A program made the position numbers and the translations under genes. The notes below the pieces were generated by a model that was not told where the DNA came from, made no database searches, and saw only the letters and a program-made list of their open reading frames with translations. Below are positions 21,617 through 33,335 of a stretch of 64,000 nucleotides of DNA, one piece after another. Within the stretch, counting starts at the first letter, position 1. Every line of letters starts with the position of its first letter. Where the stretch lies: assembly GCA_014843695.1 (NCBI GenBank), contig CM026387.1:78361287-78425286 (forward strand). Direction: 5' to 3'. The DNA comes from Archivesica marissinica. Its lineage: Eukaryota; Mollusca; Bivalvia; Venerida; Vesicomyidae.

Positions 21617-22377
21617 GCTCAATGTTGTGAACATTTGTATGAACTTATTGAAAACGCATGATTCAAAGAAATGGAGAACACACGAAAATCGGATGGATGC
21701 ACAAACTTTCAAACATTTCAAAACAATATATTCCACTTTCCTCCAGAAGGTGCATAAAAACCCCGCATCTTGAACATCTGCTTAGAAATCTGTGAACTAT
21801 CTGCCCATTGTGAAATAGATGAGGGACACGCAATCTTTTCAGAACATACATATGAACCGACATAATGTCAAATCTATCTACTCCCTCTTTAAGACGCAAT
21901 AAGCCGGACACCTATTATTAGTCTGGTGTAATGTTTTAGGCCATAATAAGATGTTTTTTAAAAGCATGTGCATGTTAGGTGAGTAGTTACTATGAGGATA
22001 TGCAATGAATTGTTGTAATCGCAACCCAAACGTTTCTTTACGCGGCCAGGCGGCCCGTATGTAATTTTCCGACATGCATGAATAAAGTATGGTTTTTTTG
22101 AGGTATTAAAAGTGTTAGTATATATACAAATGTATATAAATACAAAAAATGGACTCTCTGTTGTACCATATAGACTAGCGATGTCTTGTATTATTTTTTG
22201 CATATTTACATTCAGTGGTGTGCTGTGTTTTTATTATCAAACAATAAGTAATTCTATATCATCAAATTCTCTTTCAAATAGCCATAACATTTACTTCAGT
22301 ATTTTCACAAAATCCAAGCAGTGCTAATATTTCTAATTTACTGTACCAGAAATCTACAAAGCAACGTAAATGTTTAC
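21617..22377. other. Intron 2 sequence next to exon 2, nothing recognised
   Basis: AT-rich sequence immediately downstream (minus strand) of the exon 2 donor. No repeats or coding signals are identified. Confidence 0.4.
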
Positions 22378-23738
22378 CTTATGTTGTTTCTTTTCCCTCT
22401 TTTTCTGTTTCTTTGCCTGTTTCTTTGACAACTTTTGTCCTGTGTCAACATCAGTGCCGCCATCCGTCACCAAATGAGTGTCATTAGCTTTTCCAACTCC
22501 ATTTCCTTTTTCATTTTTATTTTCATCTTTATTGGCAGCATTATTGTCGTCGTCGTCATCATCATCCATTTCAATGTTCATGTTCATGTCAACAGCTGGT
22601 CGAGATATTTGACCATCTTTTTGTGTCAAAATGTCTGTTGATGTACTACATGATGGTTCATTTGAATTAGAATCTGTGTTGCTAGTACTAAACAAGCTCG
22701 ACTGTATAGGATCAGATAGTGTCGTGATATTAGATGTCTGTTCATTCTTCCACGATTTGGCAATTCCAAATACTTTATCTTCAACCTCATTCTTCTGTTG
22801 TAGCTCTTCGGTCTTTACAGTCTCTGATGAACAATTTTTATGACTAACTTCTGAATCCTTATTTCCAACTGCAGAATTACTGGTGTTGACCGCTGGTTTT
22901 GGTTTTTCATCCGGCGGTTTATTATTAGGTACACATATTTCATCTCTGTCTTTCTTCCTCTGTTTCTTATTTTTCTTTTTATGCTGCTTTTTGTTGCGCT
23001 TAGTCTGCTCATTATCCACATGTGTAGCTGTAGCATTTGGTGAAAGCGATAGGTCACCTATATCATCTGAAGTATCACTGTCATGCATTGAATCCTTGTC
23101 AGAGTCAGACACTATTTTATCTGGATTACCTTCATTGGTTAGTTGCACACCATCTATAATAATCGTCAGATTCCCACTTGTTTCAGTGTCAAGATTAACT
23201 TGTTCAAGCTGTATTGATAACTCCTTACTAGGGTTTGGTTTTACATTGTTCAAGTTCCCAGTCTGTTGTTGTTTACCTTCGTCCTGAATAACAACTGATT
23301 CCCTTGTACCACTTTCATTAGTCATTTCAATATCTCTCTGAGAGATTCCTGGAATGGTCTTCTCAAGTGTTCTGTCGATCGTATTTGACATATTCCTATC
23401 GCTTGTTTCCATGTCTGCACCATCTGTGGTTCCTGATTTATTTCCAACATCAACTGCCATTACAGTGTCCATCGTACATGTGTCAGATGTTATCAGTGGC
23501 ACATGTTCATGATTACTGGAAAGTGCATCTGAATTCACTTGTACTCCTTTAAGCGCATTCCTGTGATCTATAGTAGGATCATCAATACCTTCAGTCGACA
23601 GATTTCCAGCAAGATCCATAGAACTAGTCTGCTCGATTCTAAGATTTTTTGCTACAGGCTCCATTTCATTTACCCCTCTTGGACTGCTGACAACACTAAC
23701 GGCTGATTCATTTTCTCCTGTTACAACTGATGACTGGT
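22378..23738 (-). CDS. RNF213-like acidic and lysine-rich linker exon (exon 2 of model)
   Basis: A 1361-bp exon open throughout. The acceptor is GATCCTAACAG|ACCAG at 23739/23738 and the donor CATAAG|GTAAAC at 22378/22377. It opens with two bases that complete the split codon left by the zinc-ribbon exon (G plus AC, Asp) and ends in phase 0. The 453 residues are low-complexity: Ser/Thr/Asp/Glu-rich, with a run of seven Asp. There are two basic clusters, KRNKKQHKKKNKKQRKKD and, at the very end, KKQAKKQKKREKKQHK. As I recall, RNF213 likewise has a disordered linker with a Lys/Arg-rich run between its N-terminal ribbon and CBM20. The upstream in-frame stretch with a hydrophobic run (HLFILLLLILT) lies before the acceptor and is probably intron, so I do not call a signal peptide. 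The alternative is a single-exon secreted or membrane protein starting at the ATG near 23820. Confidence 0.65.
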
Positions 23739-24387
23739 CTGTTAGGATCAAAAGTAGCAATATAAATAAATGTTTCATAAATCGGATGGACATATTATAT
23801 TCTCTATAATACTGTTTCATAGAACCATATCACGGCATTTTTAATTTGCAGAGTTATAAATACATTGTGTGTAGAATTCACGCACATACATGTATAATGA
23901 GAGACATCGGCCAGTTACTGCCCCTGAATACTCCAAAACGTATGTTTCCTCTGATTTGCACAACGTGCTATCAATTTTAATACATTTTCTCGTATTTTAA
24001 TTATAAAATTACAATAATATTATATCGATGGTATAATTATATTCAATGGGTACTTATCTTATCCGGGCAACCTATGTGAGTTTTTCACGTAACCTTTTAT
24101 TCCCTTCGTTACGAGACATCCCGATTATATGTACGGTACTACATATCGATACACCAAACATTTTATTTGTATATACATATATATCATAACGCTTCATATG
24201 GCTATGGAACAACAGTAATACAAAGAATTCTAACTAAAATGACCCTTATGCATTTTGGAATATATCGGAATTTACCTGCCAAGGGAGGTAATAGGAAAAA
24301 ATATTATAAACAGACTAATAACATTTGGAAATGGCACATAATATTTTTACAAATGGGACAGTGTAATTTTCTGAAAATATGTTACTT
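23739..24387. other. Intron 1 sequence, no gene recognised
   Basis: AT-rich sequence upstream of exon 2 on the minus strand. No supported feature. Confidence 0.4.
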
Positions 24388-24479
24388 AAACAGAAAATGA
24401 AAGTAGACCTTTTATCTGTTCAATAAAATAATACAATCCTGTCAGATTACAGGGTAAAATGGTTCCTATTCACATGTAC

Positions 24480-25014
24480 TGGGAATCCAAATACATGTAG
24501 AGTATCTTACAATATAGGAATCCAAATACATGTAGAGTATCTTACAATATAGGAATCCAAATACATGTAGAGTATCATACAATATGGGAATCCAAATACA
24601 TGTAGAGTATCATACAATATGGGAATCCAAATACATGTAGAGTATCATACAATATGGGAATCCAAATACATGTAGAGTATCTTACAATATAGGAATCCAA
24701 ATACATGTACAGTATCTTACAATATAGGAATCCAAATACATGTACAGTATCTTACAATATAGGAATCCAAATACATGTAGAGTATCATACAATATAGGAA
24801 TCCAAATACATGTACAGTATCTTACAATATGTGAATCCAAATATATGTAGAGTATCATACAATATGGGAATCCAAATACATGTAGAGTATCATACAATAT
24901 GGGAATCCAAATACATGTAGAGTATCATACAATATGGGAATCCAAATACATGTACAGTATCTTACAATATGTGAATCCAAATATATGTACAATATGGCAA
25001 TATGGGAATCCAAA
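24480..25014. repeat. 35-bp minisatellite
   Basis: About fifteen units of 35 bp (core GGAATCCAAATACATGTAGA). Single-copy relatives of the unit are present in the two sister blocks at about 26570-26605 and 27312-27350, which suggests local amplification in this block only. Confidence 0.95.
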
Positions 25015-25052
25015 TGTGTGTGTGTGTGTGTGTGTGTGCGTGCGTGCGTGCG
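25015..25052. repeat. GT/GC dinucleotide microsatellite
   Basis: A (GT)n tract changing into TGCGTGCGTGCG, directly after the 35-bp array. Confidence 0.95.
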
Positions 25053-25104
25053 TATTTTTCAAAATAAACAGATACAAAAACATTGATGTATATATCTTAT
25101 CTAT

Positions 25105-25250
25105 AGGAACGTGCACGTAAAAAAACCAGAGGGGACTCTGGAATGGGTCTCTGTCTGTATCATTGCACTATACTCCAAAGCCTAAAATGATTAATCTCTT
25201 CAGGAGGCGTAGCTCATATGGGCAACCAGTAGCGACGATAAATAAATAAA
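25105..25250 (+). mobile_element. 5'-truncated SINE (family B)
   Basis: Only the body and tail remain: GTGCACGTAAAAAAACCAGA, then CTCTGTCTGTATCATTGCAC and GGGCAACCAGTAGCGACGAT, ending in AAATAAATA. It matches the fuller copies at 26772 and 27541. Confidence 0.8.
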
Positions 25251-25255
25251 TATAA

Positions 25256-25808
25256 AACACACACATACAACATATCTGATAAAGATGTTTAATGATCGGG
25301 AACATATTACACGTGCCTGTACAAGATGCTGAAATAAATGTGGAGGCCATTTTCCAGCATATTACACAATTTAAATATGTTGAATTTCTTGAATGTCACT
25401 AACGCCACAACATGAGACATATATTGAACAAATGTGTGATTCCAAATCTGGACGTGCTGTAGACCTATATATAAGACCTCTAAATAATCTGTTATTTGAA
25501 AAATGCCTTGATAGTAAAATGTCTCATTTTTCAAGTCTAAATATTTAGACTAGACGTGCCGGTGTCAAAGTGTTGATAGGTTATATCAGTATGTAGTGAC
25601 AGCTCGGGGAACATCACCCCTGACCGGCACTATATACTCGTATACCCCGTCATCAAACGAAATAACATATTATATGTATGTATCCGTACACTAGGTGTTA
25701 TACGACAAGTATACGGCATGTACATTCTTGCACAGGGAATATTTGTCAAATATTATGTCATACAATAAAACAAATAATGGTTTCTTACTGTTTCACCATA
25801 AGCCTGAT
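25256..25808. other. No gene recognised
   Basis: AT-rich sequence inside intron 1 of the RNF213-like model. No supported feature. Confidence 0.4.
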
Positions 25809-25810
25809 TC

Positions 25811-25958
25811 ATAATTTTAAATATGAACTATTTCTCTGCGCACTGATCTCCATTCATCATAATTTTAAATATGAACTATTTCTCTGCGCACTGATCTCCA
25901 TTCATCATAATTTTAGATATGAACTATTTCTCTGCGCACTGAACTCCATTCATCATAA
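25811..25958. repeat. 48-bp direct repeat, three copies
   Basis: Three nearly identical 48-bp units (core TATGAACTATTTCTCTGCGC) start at 25811, 25859 and 25907. The 48-bp period keeps a frame open, but no gene is indicated. Confidence 0.93.
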
Positions 25959-26211
25959 TCAGCACAATAACAATCAGTGTACAACTAAATCATTTACTTA
26001 AACAATATGAAACAGAAAATAAAATTTGGAGAATGACACATAGCCTTTCCTGTAATATAATTTTCTGAAAATTTATATTTATAGATCATGTTTAATTATA
26101 TAAACAGAAAATGAAAGTAGACTTTTTATCTGTTCATAGAAAATAATACAATCATATCAGATTACAATGTAAACTTTTATCAGCATTGTTGAATAATGAC
26201 ATTGTATATAT

Positions 26212-26331
26212 ATGGAAGCTGTGATAGCGCAGTGGTAGCGAGTTCACGTCAGGTGCGAAAGGCCCGGAGTTCGAGCCTCGTTGGAGCCGTCACGATTGAG
26301 CCCTTTGGCAAGGCGTTTAACTTCAACATGC

Positions 26332-26378
<47 letters not shown>

Positions 26379-26478
26379 CTCTCTCTCCTTTGTGGCGATG
26401 AATTCTATCAGGAATGAGGTCTCAAGAGTGATTAATATAAGCTATACGAACTTGTTTTGCAATCGAGAGCTCAAATAA
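26212..26478 (+). mobile_element. tRNA-derived SINE (family C) with CT microsatellite
   Basis: The head has the A-box phrase GATAGCGCAGTGGTAGCG and the B box GGAGTTCGAGCC. A (CT)n tract at 26333-26388 splits the body. The tail GATGAATTCTATCAGGAATG, then GAGTGATTAATATAAG, ends at AAATAAAGTTGTATAA. The 3' tail resembles that of family A. Confidence 0.85.
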
Positions 26479-26771
26479 AGTTGTATAACCTATCTAATAC
26501 AGGACATTAAAAGCAATTATCGTAAGACTGTGTGTACTTTATCTACATGTACATATTCACTGGGAATCCAATTTCATGTATAGCAATATACTATATGGGA
26601 CCCATAGTTAGCTCGTAAGGACATGTTTGTTCTAGTTTTCATACTATGCATTTTTCAAAAATGATAAAATGTATTCCATACGTGTACTGTTCTCGTTTTG
26701 TATTGACCGAATATATTATTTACTGATTGCGGGCCATATAAATTACATCAACAAAGGATCCTTCCTATACA

Positions 26772-27040
26772 CAGACGGATCGGTAGTCCAGTAGTTAACA
26801 TGCTGGACTGGTAATCCAGGGATCGCAGGTTCGATCCAGCGTCTGACCCTGATACAATTAACAGTCTTTCAGATGGGACTTTATAGTCTATACCGAGGTC
26901 TCGTGTCGGTGCTTTATACCGTGCACGTAAAAGATCTAATGGAGACTCTGGAATGGGTCTGTATGATTGCACTATCCTCAAAATATCTAAAATAACTAAT
27001 ATATGGGCAACCGGTAGCGACGATGAATAAACACACACTC
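26772..27040 (+). mobile_element. tRNA-derived SINE (family B), unit 1
   Basis: The head has CGGTAGTCCAGTAGTTAACA, a stem CTGGA/TCCAG in the anticodon position and the B box CAGGTTCGATCC. The body includes GTGCACGTAAAAGA and GGAGACTCTGGAATGGGTC; the tail GGTAGCGACGATGAATAAA ends in a short CA repeat. Confidence 0.88.
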
Positions 27041-27113
27041 CTTCCTATACGAACACCAGGTTATCATGGTTGAACATATAAAATTATGTAAGTTCCAACA
27101 ACATTCGCCTAAT

Positions 27114-27830
27114 ATATAAACCAAAAATGAAAGTAGCCTTTTTTATATTTTAGAAAATAATGCAATTCAATCCGATGCCATGGTAATATTTAGTCAGCAT
27201 TGTTATTTTAATACATACATGCATAATCTAAAACAGGACATTAAGTCATTATCGTAAAACTGGGTGTAGTCGTGGTACACTGTGTTCCTATTCACATGAT
27301 ATTTTGTATTGGGAAGCCAAATACATGAATAGTAATATGATATATGGGAACCCTAATAGTTAGCTTGTAACACAAGTACATGTTTATTCTAGCTTTCTTA
27401 CTATGCAAAGACGAGTGCAATTTTCAAACATTATGAAATGTATTCCAAATATGTGCTGTTCTTTTTAATATTTGAACGAATATATTATTTACTGGTTGCG
27501 GGCCATATAAATTGCAGCAACAAAGGTGCACTCCAGGTAACAGACGGATATGTAGTCCAGTGGTTAACACGCTGGACTGGTAATCCAGGGATCGCAGGTT
27601 CGACCCCCCGTCTGACCCTAATAAAATTAAGTCTTTCAGGTGGGACTTTAATCCGAGGTTACGTTTCAGTGCTATACACTGTGTACGTAAAAGAACCAGA
27701 GGAGACTCTGGACTGGGTGTCTGTCTGTATCATTGCACTAACCTCCAAAAATCTAAAATGACTAATCTATGGGCAATCGGTAGCGACGATAAATAAACGT
27801 AAAACACACACGCACTTCAGGATATCATGG
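27114..27830. repeat. Triplicated block, unit 2
   Basis: Follows unit 1 tandemly and repeats its order: AAAATGAAAGTAGCC, a single GGGAAGCCAAATACATGA piece, TGCGGGCCATATAAATT and a family-B SINE. Diverged but collinear. Confidence 0.7.
27541..27812 (+). mobile_element. tRNA-derived SINE (family B), unit 2
   Basis: Head TGTAGTCCAGTGGTTAACAC with the B box CAGGTTCGACCC. The body and the tail GGTAGCGACGATAAATAAA are as in unit 1. It occupies the same position in its block, so it was copied with the block rather than inserted independently. Confidence 0.88.
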
Positions 27831-27974
27831 TTGGACATCTATGTAATGACATCATTCTCCTAATCATAAATGAGGTATGCGAAACACAATAGTCTGCATA
27901 CTGATCAATACAAAGGGTTAAACTGGTACATTTTGTGTCTGGTCACGTGTCGATGAATTAGTGTTGGTCAGACT

Positions 27975-28196
27975 TAATCACCGATAGCGCAGTGGTAGCG
28001 TGTGCGCTACTGGTGTAAGAGGCCAGGATTTTGGTGTACAACTACAGCCGTTATGGTTTTGTCATTAGGAAAGTCATTCTCCCTCTCCACAGTGATGATG
28101 GATTCCATCAGGAATGAGGTCTCGAGAGCGATAATACTTATGTTGTAATGACTTGTTTCGCAACCCAAACTACAATAACGTTATATAAACTAAATG
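27975..28196 (+). mobile_element. tRNA-derived SINE (family C)
   Basis: The head ACCGATAGCGCAGTGGTAGC is intact but the B box has decayed. The tail GATGGATTCCATCAGGAATG, then GAGAGCGATAATACTTATG, matches the family-C copy at 26212. Confidence 0.75.
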
Positions 28197-28370
28197 AATT
28201 GCTCTGAAAGCCGACAATATATTCAAAATGGGCACCACATAAATGGGGGTATTTGGAAAATGGGGGTATTTGGAAAATGTGGGTATTTGGAAAATGTTGG
28301 TTATGTATCTTTTATCAGACGCTTCACATACGTGTCACTACTATGGCAACATACAACCAGCATATGGAGT

Positions 28371-30466
28371 AGATATATGCTAGATCTATGGATCTCCGAC
28401 GCAACATCCGAAACAATGACATCATACCACAAGCATATGGAGGAGATATATGCTAGATCTATGGTTCTTCGAGTCAACATCCGTTTTTTATATGCTAGAT
28501 ATATGGTTCTCCGAGGCAATATCCGAAACAATGACATCATACCACCAGCATATGAAGGCGATATATGCTAGATCTATGGTTCTCCGACGCAACATCCGAA
28601 ACAATGACATCGTACCACCAGCATATGAAGGAGATATATGCTAGATATATGGTTCTCCGACGCAACATCCGAAACAATGACATCATACCACCAGCATATG
28701 GAGGAGATATATGCTAGATCTATGGTTCTTCGAGTCAACATCCGTTTTTTATATGCTAGATATATGGTTCTCCGACGCAACATCCGAAACAATAACATCA
28801 TACCACCAGCATATGGAGGAGATATATGCTAGATATATGGGTCTCCGACGCAACATCCGAAACAATAACATCATACCACCATCATATGAAGGAGATATAT
28901 GCTAGATCTATGGTTCTCCGAGGCAACATCCGAAACAATGACATCATACCACCAGCATATGGAGGAGATATATGCTAGATATATGGTTCTCCGAGGCAAC
29001 ATCCGAAACAATGACATCATACCACCAGCATATGGAGGAGATCTATGCTAGATCTATGGTTCTCCGAGGCAACATCCGAAACAATGACATCATACCACCA
29101 GCATATGGAGGAGATATATGCTAGATCTATGGTTCTCCGAGGCAACATCCGAAACAATGACATCATACCACCAGCATATGGAGGAGATATATGCTAGATC
29201 TATGGTTCTCCGAGGCAACATCCGAAACAATGACACATACCACCAGCAATGGAGGAGATATATGCTAGATATATGGTTCTCCGAGGCAACATCCGAAACA
29301 ATGACATCATACCACCAGCATATGGAGGAGATATATGCTAGATCTATGGTTCTCCGAGGCAACATCCGACACAATGACATCATACCACCAGCATATGAAG
29401 GAGATATATGCTAGACATGGTTCTCCGAGGCAACATCCGAACATGACATCATACCACCAGCATATGAGGAGATATATGTTCTCCGACCAACATCCGAAAC
29501 AATGACATCATACCACCAGCATATGGAGGAGATATATGCTAGATCTATGATTCTTCGAGTCAACATCCGTTTTTTATATGCTAGATATATGGTTCTCCGA
29601 GGCAATATCCGAAATAATGACATCATACCACCCGCATATGAAGGCGATATATGCTAGATATATGGTTCTCCGACGCAACATCCGTACAATGACATCATAC
29701 CACCGCATATGGAGGAGATATATGCTAGAGCTATGGTTCTCCGAGGCAACATCCGACACAATGACATCATACCACACGCATATGGAGGAGATATTGCTAG
29801 TCTATGGTTCTTCGAGTCAACATCCGTTTTTTATATGCTAGATATATGGTTCTCCGACTCAACATCCGAAACAATGACATCATACCACCAGCATATGAAG
29901 GAGATATATGCTAGATATATGGTTCTCCGACGCAACATCCGAAACAATAACATCATACCACCAGCATATGAAGGAGATATATGCTAGAGCTATGGTTCTC
30001 CGAGGCAACATCCGAAACAATGACATCATACCACCAGCATATGAAGGAGATATATGCTAGATCTATGGTTCTCCGAGGCAACATCCGAAACAATGACATC
30101 ATACCACCAGCATATGAAGGAGATATATGCTAGATCTATGGTTCTCCGAGTCAACATCCGAAACAATGACATCATACCACCAGCATATGAAGGAGATATA
30201 TGCTAGATATATGGTTCTCCGAGGCAACATCCGAAACAATGACATCATACCACCAGCATATGAAGGAGATATATGCTAGATATATGGTTCTCCGAGGCAA
30301 CATCCGAAACAATGACATCATACCACCAGCATATGGAGGAGATATATGCTAGATCTATGGTTCTCCGAGGCAACATCCGTAACAATAACATCATACCACC
30401 AGTATATGAAGGAGAAATATGCTAGATCTATGGTTCTCCGACGCAATATCCGAATCAATGACATTA
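28371..30466. repeat. 73-bp tandem array, main copy
   Basis: About 28 units of 73 bp (core ATGGTTCTCCGAGGCAACAT). Some units are truncated variants in which GAGTCAACATCCGTTTTTTA jumps straight to ATGCTAGATAT, giving a repeated short-plus-long pattern. The ends of this array form the left part of duplication copy B. Short open frames on both strands are by-products. Confidence 0.96.
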
Positions 30467-31372
30467 ATAATCTGATAGCACACAAATTAACTCAGAAGCC
30501 AGCATCCATGTTTGGTTTAACCATATTTAGTCGACATTATATAACATAATTTACAACAAGTAATTAATACAAGTGGATTGAAATGAAAGCTAAAGACTTA
30601 TTGGACTTCTCTTCATGATTGATGACAACGGACACATGAAAATAGTCAAGAAGAAAGGTTCTACGAAACAGGAGCTGCAGATTACACTATCTGGGAGGCA
30701 TGCACAAGTTGAGGCTACAGTTTTGATGGCTTTACAGTGTTATGGACAGTGCATATCCAGCAGGATGTTCTGTGCAATATGTCGTCAACAACTTCTATCA
30801 GGACATACAGGTGATGGAGAATCGAGTGATGTACATCTTCATTCTTGTGTTCGATAGGTATATTCCTGTAGTTACTGCAGAAATATCTGGTAAATTACAT
30901 AATATCTGGCTGCCTAACTAGTATACATGTATAAGTCTTGATATTTACACATTTCATTACATATACTTAGAATGCAGCATGAAATAACACGCCAGGAAGC
31001 AGACACGGTGGACATAGCCAACTGACATATAGAGGAGCTACTAACATGTTTGTAGTTGCCGACGAGACAGTGTATTTGTGTTTTGTGACATTTTGAACTG
31101 CTCACACCTCTGTGGCTAACCTTTAACGCCAACATATATTGCCAAAGATTAAATCTTGGGCCTGTTGACATATATAAAAAGATTAAAGACACCCGATCTA
31201 CTTTCATATCTCACAAAATGGATGCAATGTCACACTACATATACTGTTACTTCTTTGTATAGGATTAACTGTAATGTTTACGGTTAATGAAACGTTCAGA
31301 TTTCCTCATGTTTCATGTGAAAAATATTGCATAACACCCCCTCCAACTTGATCATGTCTTTAAGCGGTCCTG
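30467..31372. other. Unique part of copy B, no gene recognised
   Basis: Counterpart of 263-1150. The open frame 30615-30857 differs from its copy-A partner mostly by amino-acid-changing substitutions. Confidence 0.5.
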
Positions 31373-31600
31373 TCCGATTAGCGCAGTGGTTAGCACACTC
31401 GCTTCTCAAGAATGAAACCCGGGTTCGATCCTCGGACTGGGAAGTATGTGAAATGGTACGGTAGTTGCCAGATCTGACAGGTGGGTTTTCTCCAGGTACT
31501 CTGGTTTCCTCCCACACGAATGCCCACATATCCGCGCCAACGAGAGTGATTAATATAAGTTGTTGGAACTTGCTTTCGTTGTAAAATAAATAAAGTTTAA
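31373..31600 (+). mobile_element. tRNA-derived SINE (family A), copy B
   Basis: Better preserved than the copy-A version: A box ATTAGCGCAGTGGTTAGCA, B box GGGTTCGATCC, core TTTTCTCCAGGTACTCTGG and tail GAGTGATTAATATAAG. The flanks (TTTAAGCGGTCCTGT and CTTTAAAGTGTTCCTGT) again suggest a target duplication. Confidence 0.9.
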
Positions 31601-32230
31601 ACTTTAAAGTGTTCCTGTGACAGTTATATGCCATGTAAGTCAAAACGATGTAGATGCTACAAAGCGAACATAGCTTGTACTGAATTAGTTGGGTGTGAAG
31701 ATGGACAGACAAGGTTATTGTAACCACAACACAAGGGAATATTCCCAAACCCAAAGTTGACAAATCTGCGAATAAGCACAATGACAAGCCAGGTGACAAT
31801 CGATTTGTTCAAACCAATATCACGTTCATGCATTTTAAGTTTATCTCTGCATTGAAATGATCATTAACAAAGGTTTGTATCTTATTCAGGATGTACAGTG
31901 AAGCCACAGTTGTATGGATATGATTGTTCGAGATCATATTACTTAATGGCACTGGAAAGGGGCCAAATTCCATAAATAATCGCTATTACTACTATACACT
32001 TTGATTACTTAATTAAAGTCATTTATAAGGCTTCCTGCAAATTGACATTGTCGTCTCGTTTGTGATCTTATTTGAACAAAGTTGGCAACATTGTCGTCTA
32101 GTTTGTGATATTATTTGAACAAAGTTGGCAACATGCCAGTACCTACCATAGATACATCCATGGACGTAATTTACAAGATGTCTTTAAATTGACCTTGTAA
32201 CCAAGTTTGATATCTCATTTCAAAAAACTT
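31601..32230. other. Unique spacer of copy B, no gene recognised
   Basis: Counterpart of 1392-2039; no supported feature. Confidence 0.5.
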
Positions 32231-33296
32231 TGTAAGTGTACTACTGAACAAATGTGTACGAGTTGAGTTGTTGTAAGCGTACTACTGTACACATTTGTAT
32301 GAGTTGTTGTAAGCGTACTACTGAACAAATTTGTATGAGTTGTTGAAAGCGTACTACTGTACAAATGTGTACGAGTTGTTGCAAGCGAGTTGTTGTAACC
32401 GAGTTGTTGTAAGTGTACTACTGAACAAATGTGTACGAGTTGAGTTGTTGTAAGTGTACTACTGTACAAATTTGTATGAGTTGTTGTAAGTGTACTACTG
32501 TACAGATGTGTACGAGTTGTTGTAAGCGAGTTGTAGTAAGCGTACTACTGAACAAATGTGTACGAGTTGTTGTAAACGAGTTGTTGTAAGCGTACTACTG
32601 AACAAATTTGTACGAGTTGTTGTAAGGGTACTACTGAACAAATCTGTACGAGTTGTTGTAAGTGTACTACTGAACAAATCTGTACGAGTTGTTGTAAGCG
32701 AGTTGTTGTAAGCGAGTTGTTGTAAGTGTACTACTGAACAAATGTGTACGAGTTGAGTTGTTGTAAGTGTACTACTGTACAAATTTGTACGAGTTGTTGT
32801 AAGCGTACTACTGTACACATGTGTACGAGTTGTTGTAAGCGAGTTGTTGTAAGCGTACTACTGAACAAATTTGTATGAGTTGTTGTAAGTGTACTACTGT
32901 ACAAATTTGTATGAGTTGTTGTAAGTGTACTACTGAACAAATATGTACGAGTTGTTGTAAGCGAGTTGTTGTAAGTGTACTACTGAACAAATTTGTACGA
33001 GTTGTTGTAAGTGTACTACTGTACAGATGTGTACGAGTTGTTGTAAGCGAGTTGTTGTAAGTGTACTACTGAACAAATTTGTACGAGTTGTTGTAAGTGT
33101 ACTACTGAACAAATGTGTACGAGTTGTTGTAAGCGAGTTGTTGTAAGCGAGTTGTTGTAAGTGTACTACTGAACACATTTGTACGAGTTGTTGTAAGTGT
33201 ACTACTGAACAAATTTGTACACATTGTTGTAAGTGTACTACTGAACAAATGTGTACAAGTTGTTGTAAGTGTACTACCGAACAAATTTGGCAAATT
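32231..33296. repeat. 36-bp minisatellite, copy B (expanded)
   Basis: Same unit as 2040-2712 but about 1.07 kb against 0.67 kb, so the array changed length after the duplication. The 14-bp sub-repeat GAGTTGTTGTAAGC is again interspersed. It lies just downstream of exon 1 in intron 1 of the model. Confidence 0.93.
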
Positions 33297-33335
33297 GTAA
33301 GCATTGGTTGATTAGAAGTTGCTAGAGGTTTCCTT

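Larger units (their letters stand above)
24388..25255. repeat. Triplicated block, unit 0
   Basis: The unit begins CAGAAAATGAAAGTAGACC and ends in a truncated family-B SINE. It is related to units at 26098-27050 and 27114-27830. Unit 0 is distinguished by amplification of an internal 35-bp piece. Confidence 0.7.
26098..27050. repeat. Triplicated block, unit 1
   Basis: Starts ACAGAAAATGAAAGTAGAC and ends with a family-B SINE. It carries an additional family-C SINE (26212-26478) that is absent at the matching position of unit 2, so that SINE inserted after the units separated. Confidence 0.7.

Noticed and set aside
21380..21736. Frames with repeated LHRHVAYIT
   Set aside because: Product of the 22-bp tandem array (66 bp is three units), with no coding signals.
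23745..23820. Signal peptide or signal anchor (HLFILLLLILT) at the start of the 22354-23820 frame
   Set aside because: A good acceptor (CCTAACAG) lies just inside it and matches the phase of the zinc-ribbon exon, so the hydrophobic stretch is more likely T-rich intron sequence.
26196..26478. Ser/Leu repeat frames
   Set aside because: They come from the (CT)n microsatellite in a SINE.
28440..30420. CATATGAAGGAGATATATGC resembling an expression-vector ribosome-binding site, suggesting contamination
   Set aside because: It is part of the 73-bp native repeat, present in dozens of diverged copies and in both duplication blocks. The resemblance is chance.
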